A DNA stretch of 64,000 nucleotides from Streptomyces scabichelini (GTDB lineage Bacteria > Actinomycetota > Actinomycetes > Streptomycetales > Streptomycetaceae): NCBI RefSeq assembly GCF_011045015.1, contig NZ_JAAKZY010000018.1:16644-80643 (forward strand), given 5' to 3'. Within the stretch, counting starts at the first letter, position 1, and every line of letters begins with the position of its first letter. Below, piece by piece: positions 41,009 to 49,642 of this stretch. The notes beneath the pieces are model-generated. The model had not been told where the DNA came from and did not search any database. It worked only from the letters and a program-made list of their open reading frames with translations. Position numbers and translations under genes: made by a program.

Positions 41009-43315
41009 GTGGCAGCACTCGCACGCTGGTGTGTCAGGCACCGTCTTCTGGTCGTTCTGCTCTGGATCCTCGCGCTCGGCGGTACGACCGTCGTCGCCGC
41101 GGTCGCCGGATCCGCCTACTCGAACGACTACAAGGTGCCCGGCACGGAATCCGGCCGTGCCGCCCAGCTGCTGCAGAAGAGCTTCCCCGACCTCGGCGGG
41201 GACAGCGACACGATCGTCTGGCACACCGGCTCCGACGCGGCGGGTGACGCGGATTCCGTACGCGCCGCCGACATCGAGCAGACGATGACCCGCACCCTCG
41301 ACAAGATCGAGAACCTGCCCGGCGTGGCCTCCGTCACCGACCCGTACGCCGGCCAGAGCGCCGGGCGGATCAGCGCCGACGGGCACACCGCCTACGCCAC
41401 GGTCACCTTCGACGAGCAGGCCAAGGACGTCGACAAGGCCGACGTCCAGGCCGTCGTCGACACCGCCAAGGATGCCGAGACGGACGGTCTCCAGGTCGAG
41501 CTGGGCGGCAACGCCATCGGGCTCACCGAGTCCTCGGGCGGCCATATCGCCGAGGTCGTCGGCGTGGTCGTCGCGGCTGTGGTCCTCTTCCTCGCCTTCG
41601 GCTCGCTCGCCGCCTCGCTGCTGCCCATCGCCACGGCCCTGGTGAGCGTCGGCACGGCGTACGCCGGGATCGTGCTGCTCGGGCACTTCATGACCGTCGC
41701 CGACTTCGCGCCGATGCTCGGCATGCTGGTCGGCCTCGGCGTCGGCATCGACTACGCGCTGTTCATCGTGACCAGACACCGGCGCGGTCTGAAGCGCGGG
41801 CTGCCGGTCGCGGAGGCCGCGCGGAACGCCGTGGCCACCACCGGGCGCGCCGTCGTCTTCGCGGGCGCAACGGTGTGTATAGCCCTGCTCGGCATGCTCA
41901 TCCTGCGGCTCAGCTTCCTGAACGGCGTCGCGATCGCCGCGTCCCTGACCGTGCTGCTCACCGTCGCGGCCTCCGTGACCCTGCTGCCCTCGCTGCTCTC
42001 CTTCATCGGCATGCGCGCCCTCAGCGGCCGCGAGCGCCGCCGCCTGGACGAACACGGCCCCGAACCGGAGATCCCCACCGGGCTCGCCGCCCGCTGGTCC
42101 GCCTTTGTCGAACGGCACCCCAAACTCCTCGGAGTCGTCGCCCTCGCCGTCATGGCCGTACTCGCACTGCCCACGCTCGGCCTGCACCTCGGCACCTCGG
42201 ACCAGGGCAACCACCCTGAGACCGCCACCACCCGCCAGGCGTACGACCTGCTGGCCGACGGCTTCGGCCCCGGCGTCAACGGCCCGCTGACCCTCGTCAC
42301 CGATGTCGACAGCGCTCAGGACCAGCTCGCCCTCGACAACCTCGACGCCACACTCCGCTCGACCGACGGAGTCGCCTCGGTGACCCCGGTGACGTACGAC
42401 ACGAGCGGCGACACCGCCTACCTCACCGTCATTCCGGAATCCTCGCCGCAGTCCGAGAAGACCAGCGACCTCGTCGACCGGCTGCGCACCGACGTGCTGC
42501 CCCGGGCCGAGACGGACACCTCGCTGGACCTGCACGTCGGCGGGGTCACGGCCGGCTACGACGACTTCGCCGAGGTCATCATCGGCAAGCTGCCACTGTT
42601 CGTGGGCGTCGTGATCGGACTCGGCTGCATCCTGCTGCTGCTCGCCTTCCGCTCCATCGGGATACCCCTGAAGGCCGCCGCGATGAACGTCGCGGCCGTC
42701 GCCGCCGCCTTCGGCGTCGTCGTCGCGATCTTCCAGTGGGGCTGGGGCAGCGAACTGCTGGGCCTGGGCAGCGCGGGCCCGATCGAACCGTTCCTGCCCG
42801 TGATCATGGTGTCGGTGCTCTTCGGACTCTCCATGGACTACCAGGTCTTCCTGGTCAGCAGGATGTACGAGGAATGGCTGGAGACCGGCGACAACCGGCG
42901 GGCCGTCCGCGTCGGCCTCGCCGAGACCAGCCGGGTGATCAACTCCGCCGCCGTGATCATGATCTCGGTCTTCCTCGCCTTCGTGCTCAGCGGCGACCGC
43001 GTCATCGCGATGTTCGGCATCGCGCTCGCCGCCGCGGTCGCGCTCGACGCCTTCGTCCTGCGTACGCTCCTGGTGCCCGCCCTGATGCACATGCTGGGCG
43101 GCGCCAACTGGTGGCTGCCGCGCTGGCTCGGCCGCCGCCTGCCGCGCATCAGCATCGAAGCGCCCGAGTCCAGCCCTGCCAGTCCTGCCAGTCCTGCCAG
43201 TCCTGCCAGTCCTGCCAGCTCCTCCCATGCGACGATTCCCGGTGCGCGCGACGGCGCACTCATGGACGTACTCGTGAAGGAGCGGCAGCAGGATGTACGC
43301 GATATCCCTGGGTGA
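41009..43315 (+). CDS. MMPL/RND family transporter
   Basis: Large membrane exporter, 768 aa from the GTG at 41009 (GGGAG upstream; the ATG at 40943 adds 22 residues of non-coding character). The duplicated RND layout has a first membrane span, periplasmic loop, bundle with GVGIDYALFIVTRHRRGLKRG, second loop, and a bundle with LFGLSMDYQVFLVSRMYEEW. The C-terminal tail holds an SPA tripeptide repeated five times, encoded by a 9-base DNA repeat, followed by a hydrophilic end. Independent of the MMPL gene at 727. The 3' end overlaps the acetyltransferase start by 23 bases. Confidence 0.92.
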   Translation: MAALARWCVRHRLLVVLLWILALGGTTVVAAVAGSAYSNDYKVPGTESGRAAQLLQKSFPDLGGDSDTIVWHTGSDAAGDADSVRAADIEQTMTRTLDKIENLPGVASVTDPYAGQSAGRISADGHTAYATVTFDEQAKDVDKADVQAVVDTAKDAETDGLQVELGGNAIGLTESSGGHIAEVVGVVVAAVVLFLAFGSLAASLLPIATALVSVGTAYAGIVLLGHFMTVADFAPMLGMLVGLGVGIDYALFIVTRHRRGLKRGLPVAEAARNAVATTGRAVVFAGATVCIALLGMLILRLSFLNGVAIAASLTVLLTVAASVTLLPSLLSFIGMRALSGRERRRLDEHGPEPEIPTGLAARWSAFVERHPKLLGVVALAVMAVLALPTLGLHLGTSDQGNHPETATTRQAYDLLADGFGPGVNGPLTLVTDVDSAQDQLALDNLDATLRSTDGVASVTPVTYDTSGDTAYLTVIPESSPQSEKTSDLVDRLRTDVLPRAETDTSLDLHVGGVTAGYDDFAEVIIGKLPLFVGVVIGLGCILLLLAFRSIGIPLKAAAMNVAAVAAAFGVVVAIFQWGWGSELLGLGSAGPIEPFLPVIMVSVLFGLSMDYQVFLVSRMYEEWLETGDNRRAVRVGLAETSRVINSAAVIMISVFLAFVLSGDRVIAMFGIALAAAVALDAFVLRTLLVPALMHMLGGANWWLPRWLGRRLPRISIEAPESSPASPASPASPASPASSSHATIPGARDGALMDVLVKERQQDVRDIPG
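43171..43215 (+). repeat. 9-bp tandem repeat array inside the MMPL gene
   Basis: Five consecutive 9-base units, CAGCCCTGC then four CAGTCCTGC, encode Ser-Pro-Ala five times in the MMPL tail. As the unit is a multiple of three, slippage would change tail length without a frameshift, so length may vary between strains. Confidence 0.9.
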
Positions 43316-43856
43316 CGACGGCGCCGAACTGCGGCCCCTGGAGCCCTGGCACGCCGAGGAGTTCCTCGCCCACCTGGACCGGGGCCGGGAGTTCGTCGGG
43401 CAGCACATCCCGTTCGGAGCCAAGGCCACCGACGCCGACTCCGCGCGGGAACTCCTCCAGTCGTACGCCGACCAGCGCGCCGCCGACACCGGCAGCCTGC
43501 ACGGGCTGTGGCTGGACGGGAAGCTCGTGGGCGGTGTGCTGTTCCTGCACTTCGACGCCGAGCGGGGCACCTGCGAGGTCGGCTGCTGGCTGGAGCCGGC
43601 CGCCGCGGGACGCGGACTGGTCACGCGCGCCATGCGGCTCCTCATCGACTGGGCGATTGACGTACGCGGTATCCACCGTGTGGAGTGGCAGGCGTCGTCC
43701 GCCAACGAACCGAGCATCAACGTGGCGCGGCGGCTGGGCATGAGCCGCGATGGCGTGCTCCGGGAGAGCTTCCCGTACCGGGGCGAGCGTCAGGACCTCG
43801 AAGTGTGGTCCGTACTCGCGGCCGAATGGCGCGCGGCACGCGCGCGTACCGCTTAA
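43293..43856 (+). CDS. GNAT family N-acetyltransferase (RimJ/RimL-like)
   Basis: Acetyl-CoA-dependent acetyltransferase, 187 aa, of the RimL-type that often modifies ribosomal protein N-termini or small amines. LRPLEPWHAEEFLAHLD opens the domain; GGVLFLHFDAERGTCEVGCWLEPAAAGRGL (shortened: EVGCWLEPAAAGRGL) is the acetyl-CoA binding motif A, and SSANEPSINVARRLGM is motif B. ATG at 43293 with AGCAGG upstream. The start overlaps the MMPL gene, suggesting shared transcription; substrate unknown. Confidence 0.9.
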   Translation: MYAISLGDDGAELRPLEPWHAEEFLAHLDRGREFVGQHIPFGAKATDADSARELLQSYADQRAADTGSLHGLWLDGKLVGGVLFLHFDAERGTCEVGCWLEPAAAGRGLVTRAMRLLIDWAIDVRGIHRVEWQASSANEPSINVARRLGMSRDGVLRESFPYRGERQDLEVWSVLAAEWRAARARTA

Positions 43857-43903
43857 AACGATCATTAAGAAACCTCTCAGAGAGCGTCCGTACGGTGCGG
43901 AGT

Positions 43904-44482
43904 ATGGGAACCAAGACAGATGACGAGGCCGGAGTGGACACCGGCACCGAGGCACAGCGCGACGAGGAGGAAGTGCAGCTCACGAAGGACGACGGCACGG
44001 CCGAGGACCAGGCCGACGAGGCGTACGAGGACGACGAGCAGGCAGACCAGGACTCCGGTGACAGCGCCGGCGTGGCCACCAGCGGCTCCGCTGTGGGCCA
44101 GGGTGCCGCCGCCGTCGTCTCCGCCGGGCTCGGCATCGTCTCGCTGACCGGCAGCTGGGTCGGCACGGTGGCACAGGCCCGCGACTCCCTGTACGGCCAG
44201 CTGGAGACCGCGCAGAACGCCGGCGTGGGCGAGCAGATCAAGCAGGTCTACGGCGACTCCTGGAACGCCAACGCGCTGGTCGCCGGGTTCTTCGCGCTGG
44301 CCGCGCTGATCACCGGCGTCGTGGTGCTCGTCAGGCCCGCGTTCGGGAACCCGGACCGGGTGCAGGCGCCGTGGGTCAAGTCGGTGGCCTGGGCGGGCGT
44401 CTCGCTCGGCGTCATCGGGCTGCTGCTGGCCGCCCTGAAGTACTCCGACGTCCTGCTCTCCCTGCCCTCCGCGAGCGGCTGA
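43904..44482 (+). CDS. Acidic-headed three-helix membrane protein (hypothetical)
   Basis: 192-aa hypothetical membrane protein. The first 55 residues are extremely acidic (Asp/Glu-rich, e.g. DEAYEDDEQADQDSGD) and probably disordered in the cytoplasm or periplasm. Three hydrophobic segments follow: about 66-92 (VVSAGLGIVSLTGSWVG), 128-150 (AGFFALAALITGVVVLVR) and 165-187 (AWAGVSLGVIGLLLAALKY). The loop between helices 1 and 2 (QLETAQNAGVGEQIKQVYG) is amphipathic. ATG at 43904. Ends in a strong terminator. No function is apparent. Confidence 0.85.
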   Translation: MGTKTDDEAGVDTGTEAQRDEEEVQLTKDDGTAEDQADEAYEDDEQADQDSGDSAGVATSGSAVGQGAAAVVSAGLGIVSLTGSWVGTVAQARDSLYGQLETAQNAGVGEQIKQVYGDSWNANALVAGFFALAALITGVVVLVRPAFGNPDRVQAPWVKSVAWAGVSLGVIGLLLAALKYSDVLLSLPSASG

Positions 44483-44509
44483 ACCGCCGACGCGAAAACC
44501 GCACGTCCT

Positions 44510-44560
44510 GAGGGGCCTTAGGTCCGCCGTGAGCCACTTACGGCAGACCTAAGGCCCCTC
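44510..44560. terminator. Strong branched terminator after the acidic membrane protein
   Basis: A 14-bp outer stem (GAGGGGCCTTAGGT, 44510-44523, with 44547-44560) encloses a second 5-bp stem (GCCGT/ACGGC). It starts 27 bases after the stop. Confidence 0.85.
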
Positions 44561-44670
44561 CCGCGTGGAAGATGCGGAACTCTCCCGATGTGGCGCACCC
44601 CCCTTGGAGACGAAGGTTGAGGCATCACACCAAGCGAGGCCCGAAACCGACTCTTCATGAGGGGTACGAG

Positions 44671-44853
44671 ATGTTCGAGTACGAGCGCCAGCAGTTCCGT
44701 TCCGCCGAGATGATCCGCGAGGCCGACAACTACCGTCAGGCGCGTGCGGCCGTCCGCGCCCGCCGTGCCGCCCGCCGCTCCGCGAAGGACGACGCCGAAG
44801 GGCAGGTGAACCGCCAGGGGCCGCGCCGCCACCGCTTCGCACGCGCGGCGTGA
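44671..44853 (+). CDS. Small basic protein (60 aa)
   Basis: Hypothetical 60-aa protein with a clear AGGGG ribosome site before the ATG. It is Arg/Ala-rich and highly basic (RQARAAVRARRAARRSAK, GPRRHRFARAA), with an amphipathic N-terminal segment FEYERQQFRSAEMIREADN. It resembles nucleic-acid-binding or coiled small proteins but no family was recognised. Downstream hairpins separate it from the LuxR-type gene. Confidence 0.7.
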   Translation: MFEYERQQFRSAEMIREADNYRQARAAVRARRAARRSAKDDAEGQVNRQGPRRHRFARAA

Positions 44854-44867
44854 TGCGGGCCGGGGAA

Positions 44868-44899
44868 GGTGCCGGGAGCCCTGGGGGACTCCCGGCACC
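44868..44899 (+). terminator. Hairpin between the 60-aa gene and the LuxR-type gene
   Basis: Perfect 11-bp stem GGTGCCGGGAG (44868-44878) with CTCCCGGCACC (44889-44899), 14 bases after the 60-aa protein's stop. It argues against translation of the LuxR gene from the upstream ATG at 44850. Confidence 0.75.
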
Positions 44900-44969
44900 C
44901 GGCCGGGCGAACCTCCCGCGGCCGGCCGGGGCGCCGATAATCGCTGCCGCACTGTCAGACCCCTGTGCG

Positions 44970-47900
44970 ATGCTCGGCGTTGTGGAGACCAGGTCCGTCA
45001 GTCCGGTGTTCGTCGGTCGCGCCGACGAGCTGGACGCGCTGAACGACGCACTCGCCCGCGCTACCGCGGGCGAGCCGCAGGCGTTGCTGGTCGGCGGCGA
45101 GGCCGGCGTCGGAAAGACCCGGTTCATCGAGGAGTTCGCCACCGCGGCCGTCCGCGGCGGCACCGTCGTGGCGCTCGGCGGCTGCGTCGAGATCGGCGCC
45201 GACGGGCTGCCGTTCGCCCCCTTCTCCACCGCACTGCGCGCCCTGCGCCGGCAACTGCCCGACGAGCTGGCGGCCGCGGCCGCCGGGCAGGAGGAGGAGC
45301 TGGCCCGGCTGCTGCCCGAGCTGGGCGACACCTCGCGGGGGCGGCACGACGAGGAGGGCATGGCCCGCCTCTTCGAACTCACCGTCCGCCTCCTGGAGCG
45401 CGTCGCCGCCGACCGCACAGTCGTCGTCCTCCTGGAGGACCTGCACTGGGCCGACGCCTCGACCCGCCACCTCCTCGCCTACCTCTTCCGTACGCTGCGC
45501 AGCGGCCGCCTCGTCGTCGTCGCCACGTATCGCGCCGACGACGTCCACCGCCGCCACCCACTGCGCCCCCTGCTGGCCGAGCTCGACCGGCTGCGCACGG
45601 TCCGCCGTATCGAACTCGGCCGCTTCAGCCGCGCCGAGGTCGGCCGCCAGATCGCCGGAATCCTCGCCCGCGAGCCCGACCCCGCCCAGGTCGACGAGAT
45701 CTTCGAACGCTCCGACGGGAACGCGTTCTTCGTCGAGGAACTCGCCGTCGCCTCCCACGAGGGCTGCCGCACCGGCCTCACCGACTCCCTCCGGGACCTT
45801 CTCCTCGTCCGCGTCGAGAGCCTGCCCGAGAGCTCTCAGCGGGTCGCCCGGATCGTCGCCGAGGGCGGCTCCACCGTCGAGTACGCGCTGCTCGCCGCCG
45901 TGGCACAGCTCTCCGAGGACGACCTCATCGAGGCGCTGCGGGCCGCCGTGGGCGCCAACATCCTGCTAGCGACACCCGACGGGGACGGCTACCGCTTCCG
46001 CCACTCCCTGGTGCGCGAGGCCGTCGCCGACGACCTGCTGCCCGGCGAGCGCTCCCGCCTCAACCGGCGGTATGCCGAGGCCCTGGAGGCCGACCCGACG
46101 CTCGTACCGGCCGATGAGCGCGCCGCGCGCCTGGCCAGCTACTGGTACCACGCGCACGACGCGGCCAAGGCCCTGCCCGCCGTCCTCGACGCCTCCGTGG
46201 AGGCCCGCCGCCGGCACGCCTACTCGGAGCAACTGCGGCTCCTGGAGCGGGCGATGGAGCTGTGGGACACGGCTCCCGACGCCGTGCGCGCGCAGTTGCG
46301 TCCCGTCGACTACACCGAGGCCTATCCGCCCAGCGGCTGCGACCCGGCCACCGCACCGCTGAGCTACCTCGACCTGATGGCCGAGGCCGCCGTTGCGGGC
46401 CGGTTCTGCGGGGAGCGCGAGCGCGCCCTGAAGATCACCAAGCGGGCCCTGCACCTGCTGGAGGACGAGGCGGACCAGTTGCGCGAGGCATGGTTCTGGG
46501 TCCAGCGCTCCCGTCTGGTGCAGGCACAGGGCCGCGGTGACGGCTGGAAGGAACTCGGCACCGCCCAGCGCCTGGTACGCGGTCTGCCGCCCTCGCAGGT
46601 GCACGCCGAGGTCCTGGCGGTGGTCGCCAACTGGTCCATGCTCCACACGCCGGGCTCCGACGCGCTGACGGACGCCCAGCGTGCCGTGGAGTACGCGCGC
46701 ATGGTGGGCGCCCGCGACATCGAGCTGAACGCACGCCTCACCCTGGGCGGACTCATGGTCGACTCGGGCGACATAGAGGCCGGACTCGCCGAGGTGTACG
46801 AGGTCCGGGACCGAGCCGTCGAACTCGGACTGCCCGCCGTCATGGGCCGCAGTTATGTGAACCTGCCGTCCCACCTCGAGAGCCTCGGCCGCTCCCGGGA
46901 AGCCGTCGACATCCTGAGGGAAGGCGTCGAACTCACACGAAAAAGAGGCTTGCTGGAGTCGCAGTCCTGGGTGTGGGACAACCTCGCCGATTCACTCTTC
47001 TCCCTGGGCCGCTGGGACGAGGCCACCGAGGCCGCGACGAACGCGCAGCACGCCGCCCCGAGCGCCAAACCGCTCGCCGGCGCCTCCTCCCGCCTCGCCG
47101 ACGTCGCGCTCGCCCGCGGGAACCTCGCCGAGGCAGGCCGCCACCTGGCCGCCGCCCGCGACTACTGCGGCACCCACGACCTCATGCCGCAGAACGTCCT
47201 GCCGCTCGCCCGCCTCGCCATCGGGCTGGCCGCCGCCGAGGGCCGCATCCTCGATGCCCGAGCCGAACTCGACCGCGCCCTGGACGCCGGCCTCCCGCCC
47301 GGGACCCAGTACTTCGGCTGGCCGCTGCTGCTGGCCGCCGCCACCGCGGAGGCCGACGCGCGCGGGCTGCCCGTCGCGGAACCGGGCCGCGCCGAGCTCC
47401 TGGAGCGCATCCGCCGGAGCGCCAAGCCGGTCGCCACGAACGTGCCCGTCTGGCAGACGTACGAGCGCTGGGTGCGCGCCGAGCTGCTGCGTGCCGAAGG
47501 CCGGGACACTCCTGCCGACTGGTCCGAGGTCGTGGCCGCCGCGGAGCCGCTGGAGCGCCCCTACGACCTCGCCCGCGTCCGCCTCCGTCTCGCCGAGTCC
47601 CTGCTGACCGCCGGCGGAGAGGGCGAGCGTGACCGGGCCACCGAGCTCCTCCGCCTGGCCGCCGCCGTAGCCGAGCACCTCGGCGCCCGCCCGCTCGCCG
47701 AGTCCGTCGCCCTGCTCGCCCGGCGCGCCCGCCTCACCCTGACTCTCCCCCCGGAGGGTCCGGAGCGGTCGGCCCTCACTCCCGTCGACCCGGTCGAGGC
47801 GCTGGGGCTCACCAGCCGTGAGCGCGACGTCCTCCGCCTCGTTGCCGCAGGCCGAAGCAACCGCCGGATAGCCGAGGAACTCTTCATCTCCCCGAAGACG

Positions 47901-48026
47901 GCCAGCGTCCACGTCTCCAACATCCTCGCCAAGCTGAACGTCTCCGGCCGGGGTGAGGCAGCGGCACTGGCCCACCGGCTACGACTGTTCCCGCCGGATA
48001 CATCCACTGCTCGAGCCGCAGGGTGA
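44970..48026 (+). CDS. LuxR family regulator with N-terminal AAA ATPase (LAL type)
   Basis: Large ATP-binding LuxR-type transcription activator, 1018 aa. The N-terminal ATPase (VFVGRADELDALND, Walker A LLVGGEAGVGKTRFIEE, Walker B VVVLLEDLHWAD) is followed by a long TPR-like helical middle and a C-terminal HTH with LTSRERDVLRLVAAGRSNRR and ISPKTASVHVSNILAKL. LAL proteins often control secondary metabolism or carbon use; targets unknown. The ATG at 44970 is preferred because a hairpin ends at 44899 and a GATAAT box lies at 44936; GTG at 44982 is an alternative. No good Shine-Dalgarno. Confidence 0.88.
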   Translation: MLGVVETRSVSPVFVGRADELDALNDALARATAGEPQALLVGGEAGVGKTRFIEEFATAAVRGGTVVALGGCVEIGADGLPFAPFSTALRALRRQLPDELAAAAAGQEEELARLLPELGDTSRGRHDEEGMARLFELTVRLLERVAADRTVVVLLEDLHWADASTRHLLAYLFRTLRSGRLVVVATYRADDVHRRHPLRPLLAELDRLRTVRRIELGRFSRAEVGRQIAGILAREPDPAQVDEIFERSDGNAFFVEELAVASHEGCRTGLTDSLRDLLLVRVESLPESSQRVARIVAEGGSTVEYALLAAVAQLSEDDLIEALRAAVGANILLATPDGDGYRFRHSLVREAVADDLLPGERSRLNRRYAEALEADPTLVPADERAARLASYWYHAHDAAKALPAVLDASVEARRRHAYSEQLRLLERAMELWDTAPDAVRAQLRPVDYTEAYPPSGCDPATAPLSYLDLMAEAAVAGRFCGERERALKITKRALHLLEDEADQLREAWFWVQRSRLVQAQGRGDGWKELGTAQRLVRGLPPSQVHAEVLAVVANWSMLHTPGSDALTDAQRAVEYARMVGARDIELNARLTLGGLMVDSGDIEAGLAEVYEVRDRAVELGLPAVMGRSYVNLPSHLESLGRSREAVDILREGVELTRKRGLLESQSWVWDNLADSLFSLGRWDEATEAATNAQHAAPSAKPLAGASSRLADVALARGNLAEAGRHLAAARDYCGTHDLMPQNVLPLARLAIGLAAAEGRILDARAELDRALDAGLPPGTQYFGWPLLLAAATAEADARGLPVAEPGRAELLERIRRSAKPVATNVPVWQTYERWVRAELLRAEGRDTPADWSEVVAAAEPLERPYDLARVRLRLAESLLTAGGEGERDRATELLRLAAAVAEHLGARPLAESVALLARRARLTLTLPPEGPERSALTPVDPVEALGLTSRERDVLRLVAAGRSNRRIAEELFISPKTASVHVSNILAKLNVSGRGEAAALAHRLRLFPPDTSTARAAG

Positions 48027-48065
48027 GGCTTACGCTGAAAAGGACCCCGGGCCCGAGGAGGCACC

Positions 48066-48266
48066 GTGTTCAACATGATCGAGCAGCTCTTCGCACCAGG
48101 CCGCAAGCACACCGACGACGAGCGCAAGCGGCTGGAGCTGACGCGCGTGGACCTCAACGACGGTGATCCCGGACGTGGGCCGATAGACCTGACCTCCGGC
48201 AAGGTGGTCGTACGCCTGCCGGCGCAGGCACAGCCCCAGCCGTCCACGGAGCCGCCCGAGAGCTGA
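48066..48266 (+). CDS. Small DUF6191-like protein
   Basis: 66-aa protein resembling the actinobacterial DUF6191 family: FNMIEQLFAPGRKHTDDER, then LTRVDLNDGDPGRGPIDLTS and GKVVVRLP. GTG with GAGGAGGCACC upstream. It is 40 bases after the LuxR-type gene and may share its transcript. Function unknown. Confidence 0.8.
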   Translation: MFNMIEQLFAPGRKHTDDERKRLELTRVDLNDGDPGRGPIDLTSGKVVVRLPAQAQPQPSTEPPES

Positions 48267-48279
48267 GGGCGGCTGCCGC

Positions 48280-49440
48280 CTACTTCACCTCCAGTTCAAG
48301 AATCTTGTCGTCCCCGTCCTCCGGGGATCCTCGGCCGTCCGTCTCGCTCGTCACCAGCCACAGTTTGTTGCCGCCCGCGGAGACCACCGTGCGCAGGCGG
48401 CCGTGCTCGCCCTCCAGGAATGCCTGTGGGTCGGCCGCGGCTTCCGTGCCGCTCAGGGGGACGCGCCACAGTCGCTGGCCCCGCAGGCCCGCCATCCAGA
48501 TGGAACCCTCCGCGTAGGCGATGCCGCTGGGGGAGGCCTCGGCCACGCCCCACTGGGCTATCGGGTCGTGGAACTTGGAGTCGTCGGACTTGCCCTCGGC
48601 GTCCGGCCAGCCGTAGTTGTCGCCCGGCTTGATGTCGTTCAGCTCGTCCCAGGTGTTCTGGCCGAACTCGGACGCCCACAGGCGCTGCTTGGAATCCCAG
48701 GCCAGGCCCTGCACATTGCGGTGGCCGTAGGAGTAGACGGGGGAGTCGAACGGGTTGCCCGGAGCCGGCTCGCCGTCCGGGGTCAGCCGGAGGATCTTGC
48801 CGCCCGTGGAGTTCTTGTCCTGGGCCAGCTCGGCTTCGTACCGCTCGCCCGTGCCCGCGTAGAGCATCTTGTCCGGGCCGAAGGCGATCCGCCCGCCGTT
48901 GTGGTTCGTGCCCTTCGGGATGCCCCTGAACACCGTGTCGGGCGCGCCCAGTTGCTCACCGGACGGCTTCTTCTCGTCGTACAGCATGCGCACGATGCGG
49001 TTGTCCGACTCCGAGGTGAAGTACGCGTAGACCATGTGGTCCGAGGCGTACTCCGGCGAGAGCGCGAGGCCCATCAGGCCGCCCTCGCCTGCGGGGGCGA
49101 CGCCCGGCACCGTGCCGGCCTCGGTCTTCTTGCCGTTCTTTCCGTCGACCCGGGTGATAGTCCCCTCGTCCCGCGAGGACACCAGCAGGTCGCCGTCGGG
49201 CAGCGGCGCGAGGCCCCACGGAGTGTTCAGCCCCTCGGTGACGGTCCGTACGACCTCCACCGAGCCCTTCGCGGGCGGAGAGTCCTCGGCCGCCTGTTCC
49301 GGAGGCGAGGACCCCGATTCCGTACGGCTCGGGGAGGCGTTCGCTCCGCCGTCCGACCCCTCCTCGTCGCCGGAAGAGCACCCGGCCGTCAGAAGGAGCG
49401 CGGCTGCGGCCAACACGGCCGTCACAGCTCGACGTTGCAC
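48280..49440 (-). CDS. PQQ-type soluble glucose/sorbosone dehydrogenase-like lipoprotein
   Basis: Exported six-bladed beta-propeller of the GSDH family, 386 aa. The N-terminus has a lipobox (LLLTAGCSSG) after a short hydrophobic signal. Propeller motifs: GLNTPWGLAPLPDGDLLVSSRDEG, GIPKGTNHNGGRIAFGPDKMLYAGTGE, GHRNVQGLAWDSKQRLWASEFG, and the C-terminal GGNKLWLVTSETDG. GTG at 49440 with AAGGGATC upstream; ATG at 49482 is possible. Many such homologues lack proven PQQ activity, so the substrate is uncertain. Convergent with the DUF6191 gene. Confidence 0.88.
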   Translation of the reverse strand: MQRRAVTAVLAAAALLLTAGCSSGDEEGSDGGANASPSRTESGSSPPEQAAEDSPPAKGSVEVVRTVTEGLNTPWGLAPLPDGDLLVSSRDEGTITRVDGKNGKKTEAGTVPGVAPAGEGGLMGLALSPEYASDHMVYAYFTSESDNRIVRMLYDEKKPSGEQLGAPDTVFRGIPKGTNHNGGRIAFGPDKMLYAGTGERYEAELAQDKNSTGGKILRLTPDGEPAPGNPFDSPVYSYGHRNVQGLAWDSKQRLWASEFGQNTWDELNDIKPGDNYGWPDAEGKSDDSKFHDPIAQWGVAEASPSGIAYAEGSIWMAGLRGQRLWRVPLSGTEAAADPQAFLEGEHGRLRTVVSAGGNKLWLVTSETDGRGSPEDGDDKILELEVK

Positions 49441-49642
49441 GATCAGGATCCCTTCGACGCGGCAGGTTCTACTTTTCATACACCGCAAGCGCCTCACAGG
49501 TTCCCGATCTCCGGACGCGAAATGCGACGAGATCCGGACGCGCATTACGGCGAGAGCTTTCCTGGGACCATTACGCAGTCCCCAGACCACCGCAGTCCCC
49601 AGACCACCCTCGCTCATTCCACGGACCGCCGCTGCTCGACGT

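Noticed and set aside
43171..43215. CRISPR-like or minisatellite array
   Set aside because: The units have no spacers, are in frame within a coding region, and encode SPA repeats; no cas genes are in the window.
40916..43741. 941-codon minus-strand frame opposite the second MMPL gene
   Set aside because: Same reason: shadow of a real membrane-transporter gene.
44850..44969. Upstream ATG extension of the LuxR-type regulator
   Set aside because: It crosses a strong hairpin (44868-44899) and overlaps the end of the 60-aa gene; residues are Pro/Gly/Ala-rich without similarity.
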